Assembly: GCA_963675135.1 (NCBI GenBank)
Contig: OY776130.1
Location: 65,692,867-65,756,866 of the forward strand
From: Galeopsis tetrahit
Lineage: Eukaryota; Streptophyta; Magnoliopsida; Lamiales; Lamiaceae
Reading direction: 5' to 3'
Length of the DNA: 64,000 bases
Every line of letters starts with the position of its first letter. The stretch's first letter is position 1. The position numbers were made by a program, and so were the translations under genes. The notes under the pieces were generated by a model. That model did no database searches, was not told the DNA's origin, and saw only the letters and a list, made by a program, of their open reading frames with translations. Shown here piece by piece: positions 35,370-46,805 of the stretch.

Positions 35370-37822
35370 TCAGATTGTAGCACTGGGATTTTGTGTGGTA
35401 GGCAAGTTTCCATCATAAGTGCACTGTGGGAGTCCTGGATTCCTCACTACTCTAGGCCCAATTGGCACACTCGTCACTTTTGGCCGAATATCCTGCGCGC
35501 AAACAGCTAACTCTTATTTTTTGTTGCACAATATACCAATCTGATGAATTTTTAACACTGTCGTCTCCAATATTATAGAACGTTGATTATTTTTTTACTA
35601 TAACACATGTTAATCATTCATATATTGAAATATAATGTGGAACACCAAAATTGAAACAGGTGATTTCATCCGACAATGTCGTACGTACCTGGTCAAAGAT
35701 TGCAATAGGAACAGCAAGTGTAGCAACAGCATTGGGGGCGTCCACTATGCCTGAAATCCGTCCTTCACAAGGGCAGCATGACAGTAGAAGATACACCTAA
35801 TTATATAATTAATTCACCATTAATAATTACTATTTACATCACTAATTCGGATATAATTACAAGAGATCGATATTTCTGACCTGTTCTTTGGAGTATCCAA
35901 ATCTTGAGAGGTAGTCGATTGCGTTCAGCACCGCACGCTTGTACGCAACAGTTGCATCGAGGTAGTGTTGTCGTCCACCCTCGTCGACACTAATGCCCTC
36001 AAAGACTAACCATTCTGAGAATCTAGGCTCAACTGGCCCTATCTCAAATATTGGGTTAACATGTAGAGGTGTAGGCCCCATGGGAGTGAGGTACTTTTTC
36101 ATTCCATCCCTTATGATTTCACATCTGATTTGACGTAAAGTTAGTACCAGCAATAAGTTGCTGAAAAATAACTCTGTATTTTCTAAATTGTCAATGATTA
36201 CATTAGACCAAAGTCTTATGTAATTTCTAAATTGTCAATGATTACATTAGACCAAAGTCTTATGTAATTTCTAAATTGTCAATGATTACATTAGACCAAA
36301 GTCTTATGTAAACCAGTTTTACTGTGCAATCGATTTGTACTAAGATTTGAGAGAGAGCAGAGAAAGAGAGTTACTTGAGTTCAAGAAAGCCACTCATCTC
36401 AATTGCACCACAAAAGGCCACTTCACCATCACCTTGTGAGAAATGCATATCTCCAGTACTGAGATTTGCTCCCTCTACAAACACAGGGAGGTATACTTTT
36501 GAACCTCTACTAAGATTCTTGATGTCGCAATTCCCTCCGTTTTCTCTTCCAGGAATGGTCCGGGCCGCCTCCCCTGCTATCCTTTCCCATTCCGGACTTC
36601 CTTCCTTAATCTACCAACAATATTCCAACTTCAATCTCACTGACAAAAACTTATATGCATGCATCAGGTGCACCGTGCAATTAAGTGTATTTTAAAATAT
36701 TAGTGAGGTTCATTCATACCTTGCCAAGAACGCATCCCTTTGGGGATGGGAGGTTTGCGAGGGGTCGTTGATGCAACACCTCGCACAATTTGAAAGACTC
36801 GACGCCTGCTTCTTCGAGTTTCCTTTCCCTCTCATTCCAAATTTGGAGCAGTTCAGCTGAGGGTGCGGTTCCCACTATTCCAGGGTGGGTTAAACCCGGA
36901 AATCTCACCCCTGTTTTGTTTATTACAGGATTAGTTTCTGTTTGTAAACATGCATGCATTGTAAGAAAAGAAAATATATACCAGGAATATGAGGAGAATA
37001 GGCATATATTCCTTCAAAATACCAGATAGCTTTGGTTGCACAGGGAAAATGATCAGTGAGAAATCCTCCCCCATTTTCCCTGTCAAAAATTGCAGTGAAA
37101 CCCCATTCATCTCCAGGTAAAGGCCCCAAATTGCATATCTCAACAACCAACAGATCACCCGGCATTGCAGCATTCCCATCCGTGTCAACCACACGAATCG
37201 GCCCGCTAAGATAATGAACCTAACATGCCATAGAGATGGAGAATTAATTCATTTATATTAATCATGGACAAAAGTTTCAAAGGGATTGAACTTTGTTGCC
37301 TGATATCATGAAAAATAAGCATCTCATCTAAAAGTCTGAACATGTAAAATTAATTCATTTATATTACAGTAATTCCCTAATAACTTGAAACATCTACGTG
37401 TGTGCTAACACATCAACGTTCGCTCATTCAAATATTGATCAGTGATTTGATTTGTAATGAATGCCTAAAGTTGTGATTTAATGTGGCTTGAATTTCCAAT
37501 AGAAGTAAAGGCCATATTTTTTTCCTTTATTCTGTTTTTACATTTGGGATGAAAATTAAGCATTAATATGGATACAAGAATTAAGTGTTACTACATGACT
37601 TACTAGTGATGGGTCTAAGGTTTTAATATCAAGTGCAGAGTTATCATCAGAGATTGCCCCTCCTGTCCAATCAACCATTTCCACCCTGAATACCTCGCCG
37701 GTTTTTACCTCCGCCACCGCCGGTATCTCCGGGTGCCACCGGTTGTGCAACGGCAGCGTTTGCTCCCATGCCTTTTTCTTTAGGTCTATAGGAACTATTA
37801 ATCTTGGACTTGGAGGGGCCAT
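35370..37822 (-). CDS. IAMH: Formamidase / indole-3-acetamide hydrolase (FmdA/AmdA family)
   Basis: Seven exons on the minus strand: 37822-37604, 37219-36982, 36910-36720, 36610-36375, 36124-35881, 35796-35689, 35492-35370; they total 1359 nt and 452 residues, the usual length for plant members. All introns are GT-AG and in phase. Family blocks are unbroken: PLHNRWHPEIP near the N-terminus, NLGPLPGDEWGF, HFPCATKAIWYFEGIYAYSP, RFPGLTHPGIVGTAPS, EGANLSTGDMHFSQGDGEV, PMGPTPLHVNPIFEIGP and LLSCCPCEGRISGIVD. The family hydrolyses amides (formamide to formate and ammonia); the Arabidopsis members IAMH1 and IAMH2 convert indole-3-acetamide to auxin. The last exon adds a less conserved tail ending CTYDGNLPTTQNPSATI. 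Intron 4 carries a 44-bp triplication. A second first exon lies upstream at 38365-38583. Substrate preference cannot be read from sequence. Confidence 0.95.
36181..36310. repeat. 44-bp tandem repeat, three copies, in IAMH intron 4
   Basis: Units at 36181-36224, 36225-36268 and 36269 to about 36310 begin 'ttctaaattgtcaatgatta' and are almost identical, so the amplification is recent. They lie between exons 4 and 5 and touch no splice site. Confidence 0.95.
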
Positions 37823-38364
37823 GATTGATTTTGGGATTTTTTTTGTGTGTTAATTTTTGGAAGAGCTTTCATTTCAACTAGAAAATTCTGAACCAAAAGA
37901 AGACAATATTTGTGGAATTTCGAAAATTAAATTAATTGTGATTTAGACAATTTTACTAGCTTACAAAGAAGAGGCAACCTTTAATTTCCTTTTCCAATGG
38001 TCCCTATATAATTGTTTTATCTAATTGTCATATGATGTTGGAAACTGAATGCTGTAGTTTTCCACAGAGAAAATGATGGGAATTTTGGTTGTTTATGATA
38101 AAAGCAATTATTAAGAGTTCGACTCTTGTGTAACCATAAAGTATTAACTAATGAGTTACATTTGTGTGCACCCAATTACATGGTGCAATTGACTAATGTG
38201 CGGGTCAAAATTTTAATTGAACAATTAAAAATTTATCAAAATCACTTAAAATTCAATTCCATACAATAATTTACCTTTTAAAGTAGTGAGCAAAAAGTTG
38301 CAGTGGACTAGTGGAGTAGTAAATTAAGTTGAATGAAAATTTGTAATTAAAGAGAGTTACTCAC

Positions 38365-38583
38365 AATGGAAGCATCTTGAAACTTGATATCTTGAGCAGT
38401 ATCCTCTTTTGTAATCCCTCCACCGCTGAAATCCACCATCTCAACCCTGAAAAGTTCGCCGGTACGCACTTCCGCCACAGGAGGTATGGCGGGGTGCCAC
38501 CGGTTGTGGAGAGGAAGCTTTTGTTCCGACGGCTTCTTCTTCACATCTATAGGCACAACCAATCTTGCACCATGAGAACCCAT
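38365..38583 (-). pseudogene. Duplicate first exon of the formamidase/IAMH gene
   Basis: Reading from ATG at 38583, 73 codons match exon 1 of the gene downstream, which is also exactly 73 codons: PIDVKKKPSEQKLPLHNRWH, then FRVEMVDFSGGGI. It ends in a good donor (ATT|GTGAGT) in phase 0, so it could splice to exon 2 at 37219 and yield a full protein with a different N-terminus. Exons 2-7 of a second copy are absent: only 542 bp separates it from exon 1 of the intact gene. It is either the remnant of a tandem paralog (Arabidopsis has such a pair) or an alternative first exon. The coding frame is open and its key residues are kept. Confidence 0.8.
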
Positions 38584-40055
38584 TTTTCTTTGTCAAAATC
38601 AGATGTTCAGTTTAGCTCTAATTCAGAAAAGTGTCACTAAAAGATAAATGTTGGATTCACTTTAATAGTTACACTGCCAATTTTTTCTTCACAGTGGACC
38701 ACTAATTGCTTGATGGCTTACGTACATGGGTGGTGTTTGCATACTTTAGATAATGAAGAATCAATTTATTTTTTAAAGGTTATCAAAAATTGCTCCTGAA
38801 TTTTTTTTTATAAATTAATTAGTCTGCAAAATTGTTCATACAAAAAGATAAAAAAAAAAAATATGAAACAGTTTCATGAGATAAGTTTTCATTACACATA
38901 TATATTGGAGATAAAAATTATTTACGTCCCGTAACTTTTACCTTTTTTGAATAACAGTTTTTTTTTTCTAGAATTTGTCGGACGATTCAAACAACGATCC
39001 GGAATATGTTGAGGAAACAAATGTATTCAACGTTCCGACAAATTCTGGAAAAAAAGAAATTGTTATTCACTTTTTCGAGAGGGTGTAATCGACCAAATAC
39101 GTTTTGGTCGAAAAGTGTTGTCGACGAAAAAGCTTTCTGTCGGTTACTAGTTGATGAAAATTGGACGATATGATTATATGTGTAAATAAACTTTCAATAT
39201 AGGTTGGTCGACGAAACATAACTTCATCGACATCGTCATGTCGACCATAAGCGTTTCCGTCGACCAACCAGGCTTGAAAATCTTGAACGGACAAAAACAC
39301 CATAGCCAAACGCGCGAAAATAACCACACACCATTTTCATCTCAGTTTAAGTCATAAAATACCAAAAAACATGTAAGAAACTAAAAATAATAACAAAAAA
39401 CCCTAAACCCTAGATTTTTATGCCCACATTTCAAAACTTAAACAAAAATAAAACATAAGAAAAAAGAACTCATATATTTATAGCTTCCTTCACGTTTTCG
39501 AACCATTATGTTCCACCCTTGATCTTGGAGAGAAGACAACAATATGAGTGAGTTTTTTTCCATCACGTTTTCGAACCCCAGCGTGAGTTTTGAGTTTTTT
39601 GGAGTTAATATTTTTTTGGTATTCTTTGTAATGATATGGAAGGAAAGTCTGCTATATAGGAAATAGGGGGTGTATCTATCTACCTAAAATTATTAGAGGG
39701 GCAAAATAGGTATTTAAGGTTATTATTAAATTAATAAATTGGATGGGGGAGTATACTTAACAAGGCTGGAGGCGTATATAGCCAACGCCATTTAGGCCTC
39801 TTAATTTTTTTGAAGCCCATTTCTTTTATTTGTTTAGGGCCGTTTTATTGGGTTGTTTCATTAGATTGGACTTTTTTTTGGGCTCGGCTAAAGGCACCCG
39901 GATTTCCTATGAGTACATCCACTTAACATTTTTTTAATTTTTCAGAACATGTGAAATGTCCTATATAGCCTTAGGGTAAAATTTATGAAAAAAAGAAGAA
40001 GATGAGTACACCCACCTATTCTATTTCACCATCACCACCACCACCTCTCCTCCTC

Positions 40056-40082
40056 CACCACCACCACCACCACCACCACCAC
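40056..40082. repeat. (CCA)n microsatellite
   Basis: A run of CCA/CAC triplets, preceded by further 'caccac' runs from 40027. It sits near the left end of the 39880 element. Confidence 0.9.
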
Positions 40083-40133
40083 TCAATAAAAAAAACTTTA
40101 AAATTGAAACAAAAATTAATCCAAAACACCAAC

Positions 40134-41321
40134 TGTTCGAATATAAAAATATAAAAATAAAAGAAGGTGATAAAAATAAGGTAAACATATTTTTATTAAA
40201 AATTTGGGGGTACAACTCTCGTTGATCTCTTGATTCCACTCTCATACACTCTCTAAACATAATTTGATACCGGGGTCTCAGCGACTTATTCCGGATTTAG
40301 AATTTAACCTACAATTTGGTAGTAGAGAGTTGATGGAGTCGTTTGTGACGTATTCCATCAAACTCGATTTAGGGAGTTGATGGAGTCATTTGTGACTTGA
40401 TTTAGGGAGTTGATGGAGTCATTTGTGACTTATTCCATCCGCTTCTGTCTAAATTCTATTTTCACTATCCTATTTATAAGAGATGAACTACTTAGAGAGC
40501 AAGAAAGACATATTCAAAATTCCTAAAAATAAGGAAAGAGATAATTCCTCAATTTTGGAGATATTATTTTATATTTTTATCTTCAAAACTAGGATTTACA
40601 TAATATTAGACACGTTTAAAATTTAATAAAATTTCAGTGTCTACAAATGGCCCCTCGAGATCTGTTGTAGAGATCTATGTCGAATGCAACTTGATCTCGA
40701 AATCTTGATGTAGAACTCAAAAGGTGATTTAGCATGCCCCCAAAGGTGAATTTGACATGCCCCCATGAAATTCTGCATACATGAATATTTGGAGAGTGGA
40801 GATGAAGAGCGAAAATCGTCCCACTGGGCGTGCCAATTTGTAAACCAATAAATTTGAAAACCTGCAAATATAAAAATAAAAGAAGGTGATAAAAATAAGG
40901 TAAACATATTTTTATTAAAAATTTGGGGGTACAACTCTCGTTGATCTCTTGATTCCACTCTCTAAACATAATTTGATACCGGGGTCTCAGCGACTTATTC
41001 CGGATTTAGAATTTAACCTACAATTTGGTAGTAGGGAGTTGATGGAGTCGTTTGTGACGTATTCCATCAAACTCGATTTAGGGAGTTGATGGAGTCATTT
41101 GTGACTTATTCCATCCGCTTCTGTCTAAATTCTATTTTCACTATCCTATTTATAAGAGATGAACTACTTAGAGAGCAAGAAAGACATATTCAAAATTCCT
41201 AAAAATAAGGAAAGAGATAATTCCTCAATTTTGGAGATATTATTTTATATTTTTATCTTCAAAACTAGGATTTACATAATATTAGACACGTTTAAAATTT
41301 AATAAAATTTCAGTGTCTACA
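40134..41321 (-). mobile_element. Complete TRIM retrotransposon (non-coding)
   Basis: Two direct LTRs, 40134-40645 and 40863-41321, are nearly identical apart from short indels (for example a 36-bp tandem step near 40390). They flank only 217 bp. Read on the minus strand each LTR begins TGTAGACACTGAAA and ends TGCA or similar. The 5' LTR is followed by 'ttggcacgcccagtgggac', a primer-site-like start, and the 3' LTR is preceded by the purine-rich 'tcgaggggcc'. CCAAC flanks both ends (40129-40133, 41322-41326). It encodes no protein, so it must have moved with borrowed enzymes. Confidence 0.85.
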
Positions 41322-41326
41322 CCAAC

Positions 41327-41690
41327 TGTTCGAAAAAAATTCCAAAACAAACATGTTCGAATTTTTTTCGAAAACAAACTCAACATGTTCGAAAAAAATT
41401 TCAAAACAAACTCAATATGTTCGAAAAAAATTCCAAAACAACTCAAATTTGTTCGAAAAAAAAGATTGAACATCTTGTTCGAAATTTTTTCCAAAACAAA
41501 ATCAAGTTGTTCGAAATTGTTTCCAAAACAAACACAATATGTTCGAAAAAAAATTCAAAACAACTTAAATTTGTTCGAAAAAAAAAATCGAACATCTTGT
41601 TCGAAATTTTTCCCAAAACAAACTCAAGTTGTTCGAATTTTTTTCCAAAACAAACGCGCTATGTTCGAAAATAATTCCCAAACTTCAAAA
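41327..41690. repeat. 'tgttcgaaaaaaattcc' minisatellite
   Basis: About a dozen degenerate units of roughly 30 bp, each 'gttcgaa' plus an A/T run, then 'ccaaaacaaac'. The sequence left of the TRIM (40117-40140) is one more unit, showing that the TRIM inserted into this array. Confidence 0.9.
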
Positions 41691-41859
41691 AAAAATCCTA
41701 ATTTTTTTTCCCAGAAAACCCTATTTTTTTTAAATTTTTCAGACCTAAACTTACCTGTTGTTAGCGGCGGCGGCAGGGGAAGGAGCACTACGGCCGCGGC
41801 GAAGGGGAGGAGGGGGTTGGCGGCGGCCGCGATTGTGGGGAGGAGGGAGGGTGGCGGCC

Positions 41860-42010
41860 GCGAACGAGGGGAGGAAGGGGGGCGGCCGCGAACGAGGGGA
41901 GGAGGGGGGCGGCCGCGAACGAGGGGAGGAGGAAGGGGGCGGCCGCGAACGAGGGGAGGAGGGAGGGCGGCGGCCGCGAACGAGGGGAGGAGGGAGGGGG
42001 CGGTTGCTGT
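41860..42010. repeat. GC-rich minisatellite, 'ggcggccgcgaacgagggga'
   Basis: At least five units of about 27-33 bp carry 'gcggccgcgaacgagggg'. The surrounding 41757-42130 is the most GC-rich stretch of the whole window, in sharp contrast with the AT-rich flanks. Confidence 0.9.
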
Positions 42011-44016
42011 GGAGGGCGGCGCGACGGGGAGGGCGCGAAAGGGAGGGAAAGAGGTGCGGCCGCGAAGGGGAGGGTAAGGGGCTGCGACCTCCGCGACGAG
42101 GTGGGCGGCGTGGGCGAAGTGGGTCGCGCCGGAGGTGGCGAAAATGGAGGTGGGAGGTGGAAGGTGGGTGTCCTGTTGAATGTGAGAAGAGAAAGAATGA
42201 GAAAGAATGGGTTTAGGGTTTTAATTGAGAAAGGGGTAATTTTGGGTTTTCCAGGTGGGTGTCCTCATCCCAACGGCGTGTGTTCTCATCCCCTGGGTGT
42301 ACTCATAGGAAACCCGGGTGCCTTTAGCCGCGCCCCTTTTTTTTCCCTCTTTGTATTGTGTTCTCTTTTGAGTCGGATGTGACCTTTTCTTAAAACGAGT
42401 GGGTTATGTATTACGGTCTCGTGTATAACTTCACTTTAATATTTATATTTCAAAAAAAAAAAAAACAGGACTCGAGTTTGATAATAATTCTATGAATCTT
42501 TAAATTTATAAGTGATAAAAAAATATTTATATATATAAAATCATCTTATACAAGTTTTTATCTTAAAAACAATATTTTTCAAATATGCTAGCATTGTCAT
42601 TTTTTTATAAAAAATTATCACTTGTACAGTACATCTTAAACATATGAGTAACTTTGAAGTAAAAAATTATCACTTTTAATTATCAACTAATAAACGAGAT
42701 TGATGATAATGTATACTAATTTGACTATATTTTCATAATTTTTAATGATTTTAGTGATCAGTACATATTGATTTTTCATAAATAGTGTTTTGCCACTATT
42801 TCATTTATAACACTCATTATTTTGAAATTCCCAATATTCTCACATATATGATACTACACACCATGATATTTTTCATGTTACTAGTTTTTATTATAAGACG
42901 TTACCCCTTTACCAATATTCCGTTGTACTAATTTAAAATTTTAGTAAAGCAAAAGTATACAGCAGGTCACCGTAAAACATACGACGCAGCCGACATAATC
43001 AACCTATCACGTAAAATATTTAAATAAAATTTTAAAATTATATTTAAACTTTTTTTATTTCAACTTCAATACTTTAAAATGTTATGAGTGAGTCCGGATC
43101 CAAGTAACCCTATCCCTTTTCCGTAAGAAATAATTAATTCAATTCTTGAATGTACTAAAATCTTAGGTTAGCAATATAATTAATTTGATATATAAGTAAT
43201 TAACTCAAACTTTAAAATATGCTCAAATAGTGACATTATTTATTATTCTTACCAAGGTAGTCTAAGTTTTTATTAGTGTACATTTTTCAAGTAACCTACT
43301 CCCTCCGATTCACTTTACGGGTCCTTTTTAGAAGAGAATTTTATTGTCAATATAATTATCAATTTACGCTAAGTATCTAATCGAATAAAATTATATGATT
43401 CGATTCTAATTTTGTCCCTCTACATGTTTTGTGATAGTGTACATTGACTATAAATATGTAAACAAAATGACAATAAAGTCATCAGAACATCATAAAGAGA
43501 GAGAGAGGAGACAATTACTATATACTCCCTTGTCCCGTTTGTAAAAAAGAGAATAACAACTCTCATGAAAACCCACGAAAAAAAAAGTATTTAATTTGTT
43601 CACAAAATATAGTCTCATACATTTTAGGATGGCAATATTAGGTAAAGTAAGTCGGCGAGTGATATTTGTAAGAGCGAATTCCTAGTGGTGACCTCACAAT
43701 CTTTTGTTTCCAACATTTCTTGTTTTGTAGTTATAATTGACATTAAAAAGAAGGTAGAAAATTGATGATGGCTGGTCCCTCTAATTGTACAACTTGTAGA
43801 AATACACATCTCTCTTTATTCTCAATATCTATAATATTTTACTATATTTTAGTGTTGGGAAAATGAAAAAATATAAAGTAGTAGCAAGTGATAGGTTATC
43901 AATAGAGAAGAATCCAACGGTTGAGGGATTAGCATCCGCGGAAACTTGGAGCCGCTTGCTACTACCCAATACTTTGGAATCTAAACCCAACCACTCTCCC
44001 TCTCTCTAACCCAATT

Positions 44017-44020
<4 letters not shown>

Positions 44021-44060
<40 letters not shown>
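44021..44060. repeat. (CT)15(AT)5 microsatellite in the LBD leader
   Basis: A perfect run of CT followed by AT, about 130 bp upstream of the LBD start codon. CT-rich tracts are common around plant transcription starts, so it may be part of the core promoter or 5' UTR. No transcript evidence is available. Confidence 0.9.
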
Positions 44061-44188
44061 GGAGTATATCTATATGCATCCTCCTCCTCCTCCTATTCTC
44101 CTCATTTGAACCCTAATATTCTCTCTCTCTCTAACCTCTGCTGCATAAAATAATTTATTGACAAAAATTGGAGTAGATATATTGAAAA

Positions 44189-44875
44189 ATGAGTTGCAAT
44201 GGGTGCCGGATTCTTCGAAAAGGGTGCAGCGAAACCTGTATTCTTCGCCCCTGTTTACAATGGATCCAAAGCCCTGAATCCCAAGCCCACGCCACCGTCT
44301 TCGTCGCCAAATTCTTCGGCCGCGCCGGCCTCATGTCCTTCATCTCCGCCGTCGCCGAACCCCAACGACCCGGTTCGTTCTCTCTCTCTCTACAAATCGC
44401 CTCATTTCTCATTATTCCGATGATTTAATTTGATTATTAACCTGAATGAATATGTTTTGATTTTACAGCTCTGTTTCAGTCCCTGCTTTTTGAAGCCGCC
44501 GGAAGGACGGTGAATCCGGTAAACGGCGCCGTGGGACTTCTCTGGACCGGTAACTGGCACGTGTGCCAGGCGGCGGTGGAGACCGTTCTCCGCGGCGGCG
44601 CGTTGAAGCCAATATGTGGTGAGTCGGACCCCGATGAGTCATCCGAGTGCACGGATATGTTTAAGTTACCGAGTCCAGGTCAGAAACGGCGTCGTTTGAA
44701 AGATGAAGCGGGGAAAGTGATGCAACTTGCCGATCTTGACCTCAGCTTAACTCCGGGTTTTCCGGAGAAGCGGCGGCTGGGAAGCCCGTCGATGAATTCG
44801 GAGGAATCTGTGACAACTACGTGTGGAGATCAACCAACTGCTGCTGAATTAAAGCTTCTAAACTTGTTTAATTAA
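44189..44875 (+). CDS. LBD37: Class II LOB-domain protein, LBD37/38/39 type
   Basis: Two exons, join 44189-44372 and 44469-44875, give 196 residues; the junction G|CT keeps QRPALFQSLL in frame. The C block CxxCx6Cx3C is intact (SCNGCRILRKGCSETC, residues 2-17). It is followed by RPCLQWI, VFVAKFFGRAGLMSFISA and NPVNGAVGLLWTGNWHVCQA (about residues 80-99), which mark class II, lacking the class I leucine zipper. The tail carries an EAR-type motif (DLDLSL) and ends ELKLLNLF as in LBD37/38. It is shorter than Arabidopsis LBD37 (about 250 residues), mainly between the domain and the EAR motif. These nuclear DNA-binding proteins repress anthocyanin synthesis and nitrate-responsive genes and are nitrogen-induced. 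The start is the MSCNGC methionine usual for the family. Which of LBD37-39 it matches best is unresolved. Confidence 0.95.
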
Positions 44876-45274
44876 TTAGAGATTATTGGTTCCTGGTAGG
44901 GGGTTTTTTTTTTTTGGTTCCCGGAATTGAATTTCCGGCGAGGTTTGTAAGTCGCCGGCACAAGATTTTCCACTTATTTTCTGGTTGATAGAAAGTGGGA
45001 AAAATGAATGTTTTGCCAGCGATTTTGTGCTTCCTTATCTGTAATTTTTCTCTCTCTGTCTATCAACTTCTATTTTCTGCGTCTAATAACACTATTTAGA
45101 CTTTGAATAATTGAATTGCTTTTTAATTACCTTTTCTTTTGCTATCATCATCATCCTATTTTTAAATATACAAATCAATATACTTAATTTATGCTCCAAA
45201 CATTTGTATAAGATCGAGACTTTTAAAAAGCATATTATACAAGTAAATATTTTACCTCTATTTAATTAATGCTA

Positions 45275-45551
45275 CTCCTTTCGTCTCATTTTTTACTTTC
45301 ACATGTGAAATATCAGGTGAAATAAAAAAATTGAATTTAGTGGAGATTTTAAGGGATAATTTAATTTATAAACTTTTATGTATAAAGTAAAGAAATGAAT
45401 TGACGTTTTGTGTATAATGTTATTTGTATAAATTTGAGAATATCGTGAAGGTGAAGTATATAAAGAATTTTCCATTTTAAGGGTGTAAAAGTAATTGTAG
45501 AACGTTTTAAAAAGAAAAATGTGAAAGTAAGTAATTGTGGGAACGGAGGAG
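45275..45551. mobile_element. Stowaway MITE
   Basis: The ends CTCCTTTCGTCTC and the complement of 'gggaacggaggag' are flanked by TA (45273-45274, 45552-45553). 'actttcacatgtgaaa' on the left answers 'gtgaaagtaagtaatt' on the right. Confidence 0.8.
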
Positions 45552-46805
45552 TATTATTTTTTAATATAATATGGAGTATAAAATTATATTAATAAATGAA
45601 TTAAAAAATATTACACCATAAAAAATTAAGTCTATATAAATGAGATATTTATAAAAAATAAATAAACATATTTAATTAAGACCGTGGGAGTTATATGTAT
45701 TAACATTTTACTATCTCTTTATTTATTTTTTTCTTATCCATCTAACATTTAGCTTTCTTATTACTTTTCACAAGTTCAATATTATATTTTTTAAAACATG
45801 TAAAAAAGTAGAGAAATTAAGAGAATATATAATGCAAGACTTCCTCGATAAAAAAAATTGATATGAAAAAAATTGTCAATTTTCTGTGATTGAGATTACA
45901 TCATTAAAACTAAGTCAATAAATATATTTTTAATACAAAAGAAAAGGGAATAAAATAGTTGCATGTATAAATGAAAAGTAAAATTAGGAGAAGGAATTTA
46001 TTAGTATTTGCAAGACAATGTGCGCCTCAGAATATTGATATTTTTTATTGTAATGTTTATCTGGTAAGACGTCACGATCCATTATCATTCTCCATTTTCC
46101 ACAGTAACCTTATTCCATGAAAACACCTCAAAAGTAGACACGAAACTGTTGGTGCCTTTTCAACAAATTAATCTTACGTATAATAGCACTAAGCAATTTT
46201 ATAATCAACGTCGAAAATTGTATCCATAGTTTCATAGATTTGTAAATTAAATGTGTGTGTGTTTTAAGATAATGTGTGGTTAATAATAATAATAATAATA
46301 ATATATAAGTAGTTTCGATGATGTTAAGGAATGATGGAGAGTCGAGTGAGTCCCATATATTGCATCCCATGTGGTTGGAACACGTTGGATTGATGCAAGA
46401 AAACCGTGGCAGGGGAATTTATAATTATCCAAACTTGAAGAAATATCATTGGGGGCTGAAATTTTATATTATTAAAATAAAATACAGTGTCGTTTTCATT
46501 TGATTTCAATTGATCATATTAATTTGAGAGGAATTTCATTGGCTTGGGACCTTTCCGCGATTCAGTAGGGGCGCGAGGCTTTTGGAGGGTGCCAAGAGCC
46601 GTCCATCATTCTTGTTTTTACATGTAATTATCGTTTGGCCTCATTTCCAAGTGATTTGTCTTTTATGAGATCTATCTATTTAAATTTTGTTATTCCACGT
46701 CTTATTTAAATGACAATGTCATATTAAAAAATAATTAACAGTCAGTAGACTGGAACATGATAATTGAACAGAAAAAAAAAAAAATGATTGCTAGGAATAT
46801 TTTCA

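Larger units (their letters stand above)
39880..42335. mobile_element. Mutator-like element enclosing a TRIM and two minisatellites
   Basis: The left end GGGCTCGGCTAAAGGCACCC and the complement of the right end 'gggtgcctttagccgcgccc' match, and the arms continue to 'cctatgagtac' over about 37 bp. The 9-bp target duplication CTTTTTTTT lies at 39871-39879 and 42336-42344. Removing the TRIM leaves about 1.27 kb. Subterminal 'gtgggtgtcctcat' motifs repeat near the right end. A 254-codon open frame across the GC-rich part (41313-42077) is low-complexity and not credible. Confidence 0.8.
38584..44188. other. Intergenic DNA with a large nested Mutator-like element
   Basis: No gene is supported. 38935-39310 is an unexplained block of 'gtcgacgaaa' and 'tcgaccaa' motifs. 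39880-42335 is the nested element described separately. 43303 begins like a Stowaway (ctccctccgattcac) without a matching end. About 43860-44188 is the promoter and leader of the LBD gene. Confidence 0.7.

Noticed and set aside
35217..35510. 97-codon plus-strand frame
   Set aside because: Antisense to the last exon of the IAMH gene, which reads a conserved protein tail on the minus strand.
36181..36310. CRISPR-like array
   Set aside because: Only three contiguous 44-bp units with no spacers, in a plant intron.
41313..42077. 254-codon open frame, longest outside the real genes
   Set aside because: It crosses a TRIM end and two minisatellites; the product is runs of K/N then G/R/A with no domain. 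The length comes from stop-poor repeats.
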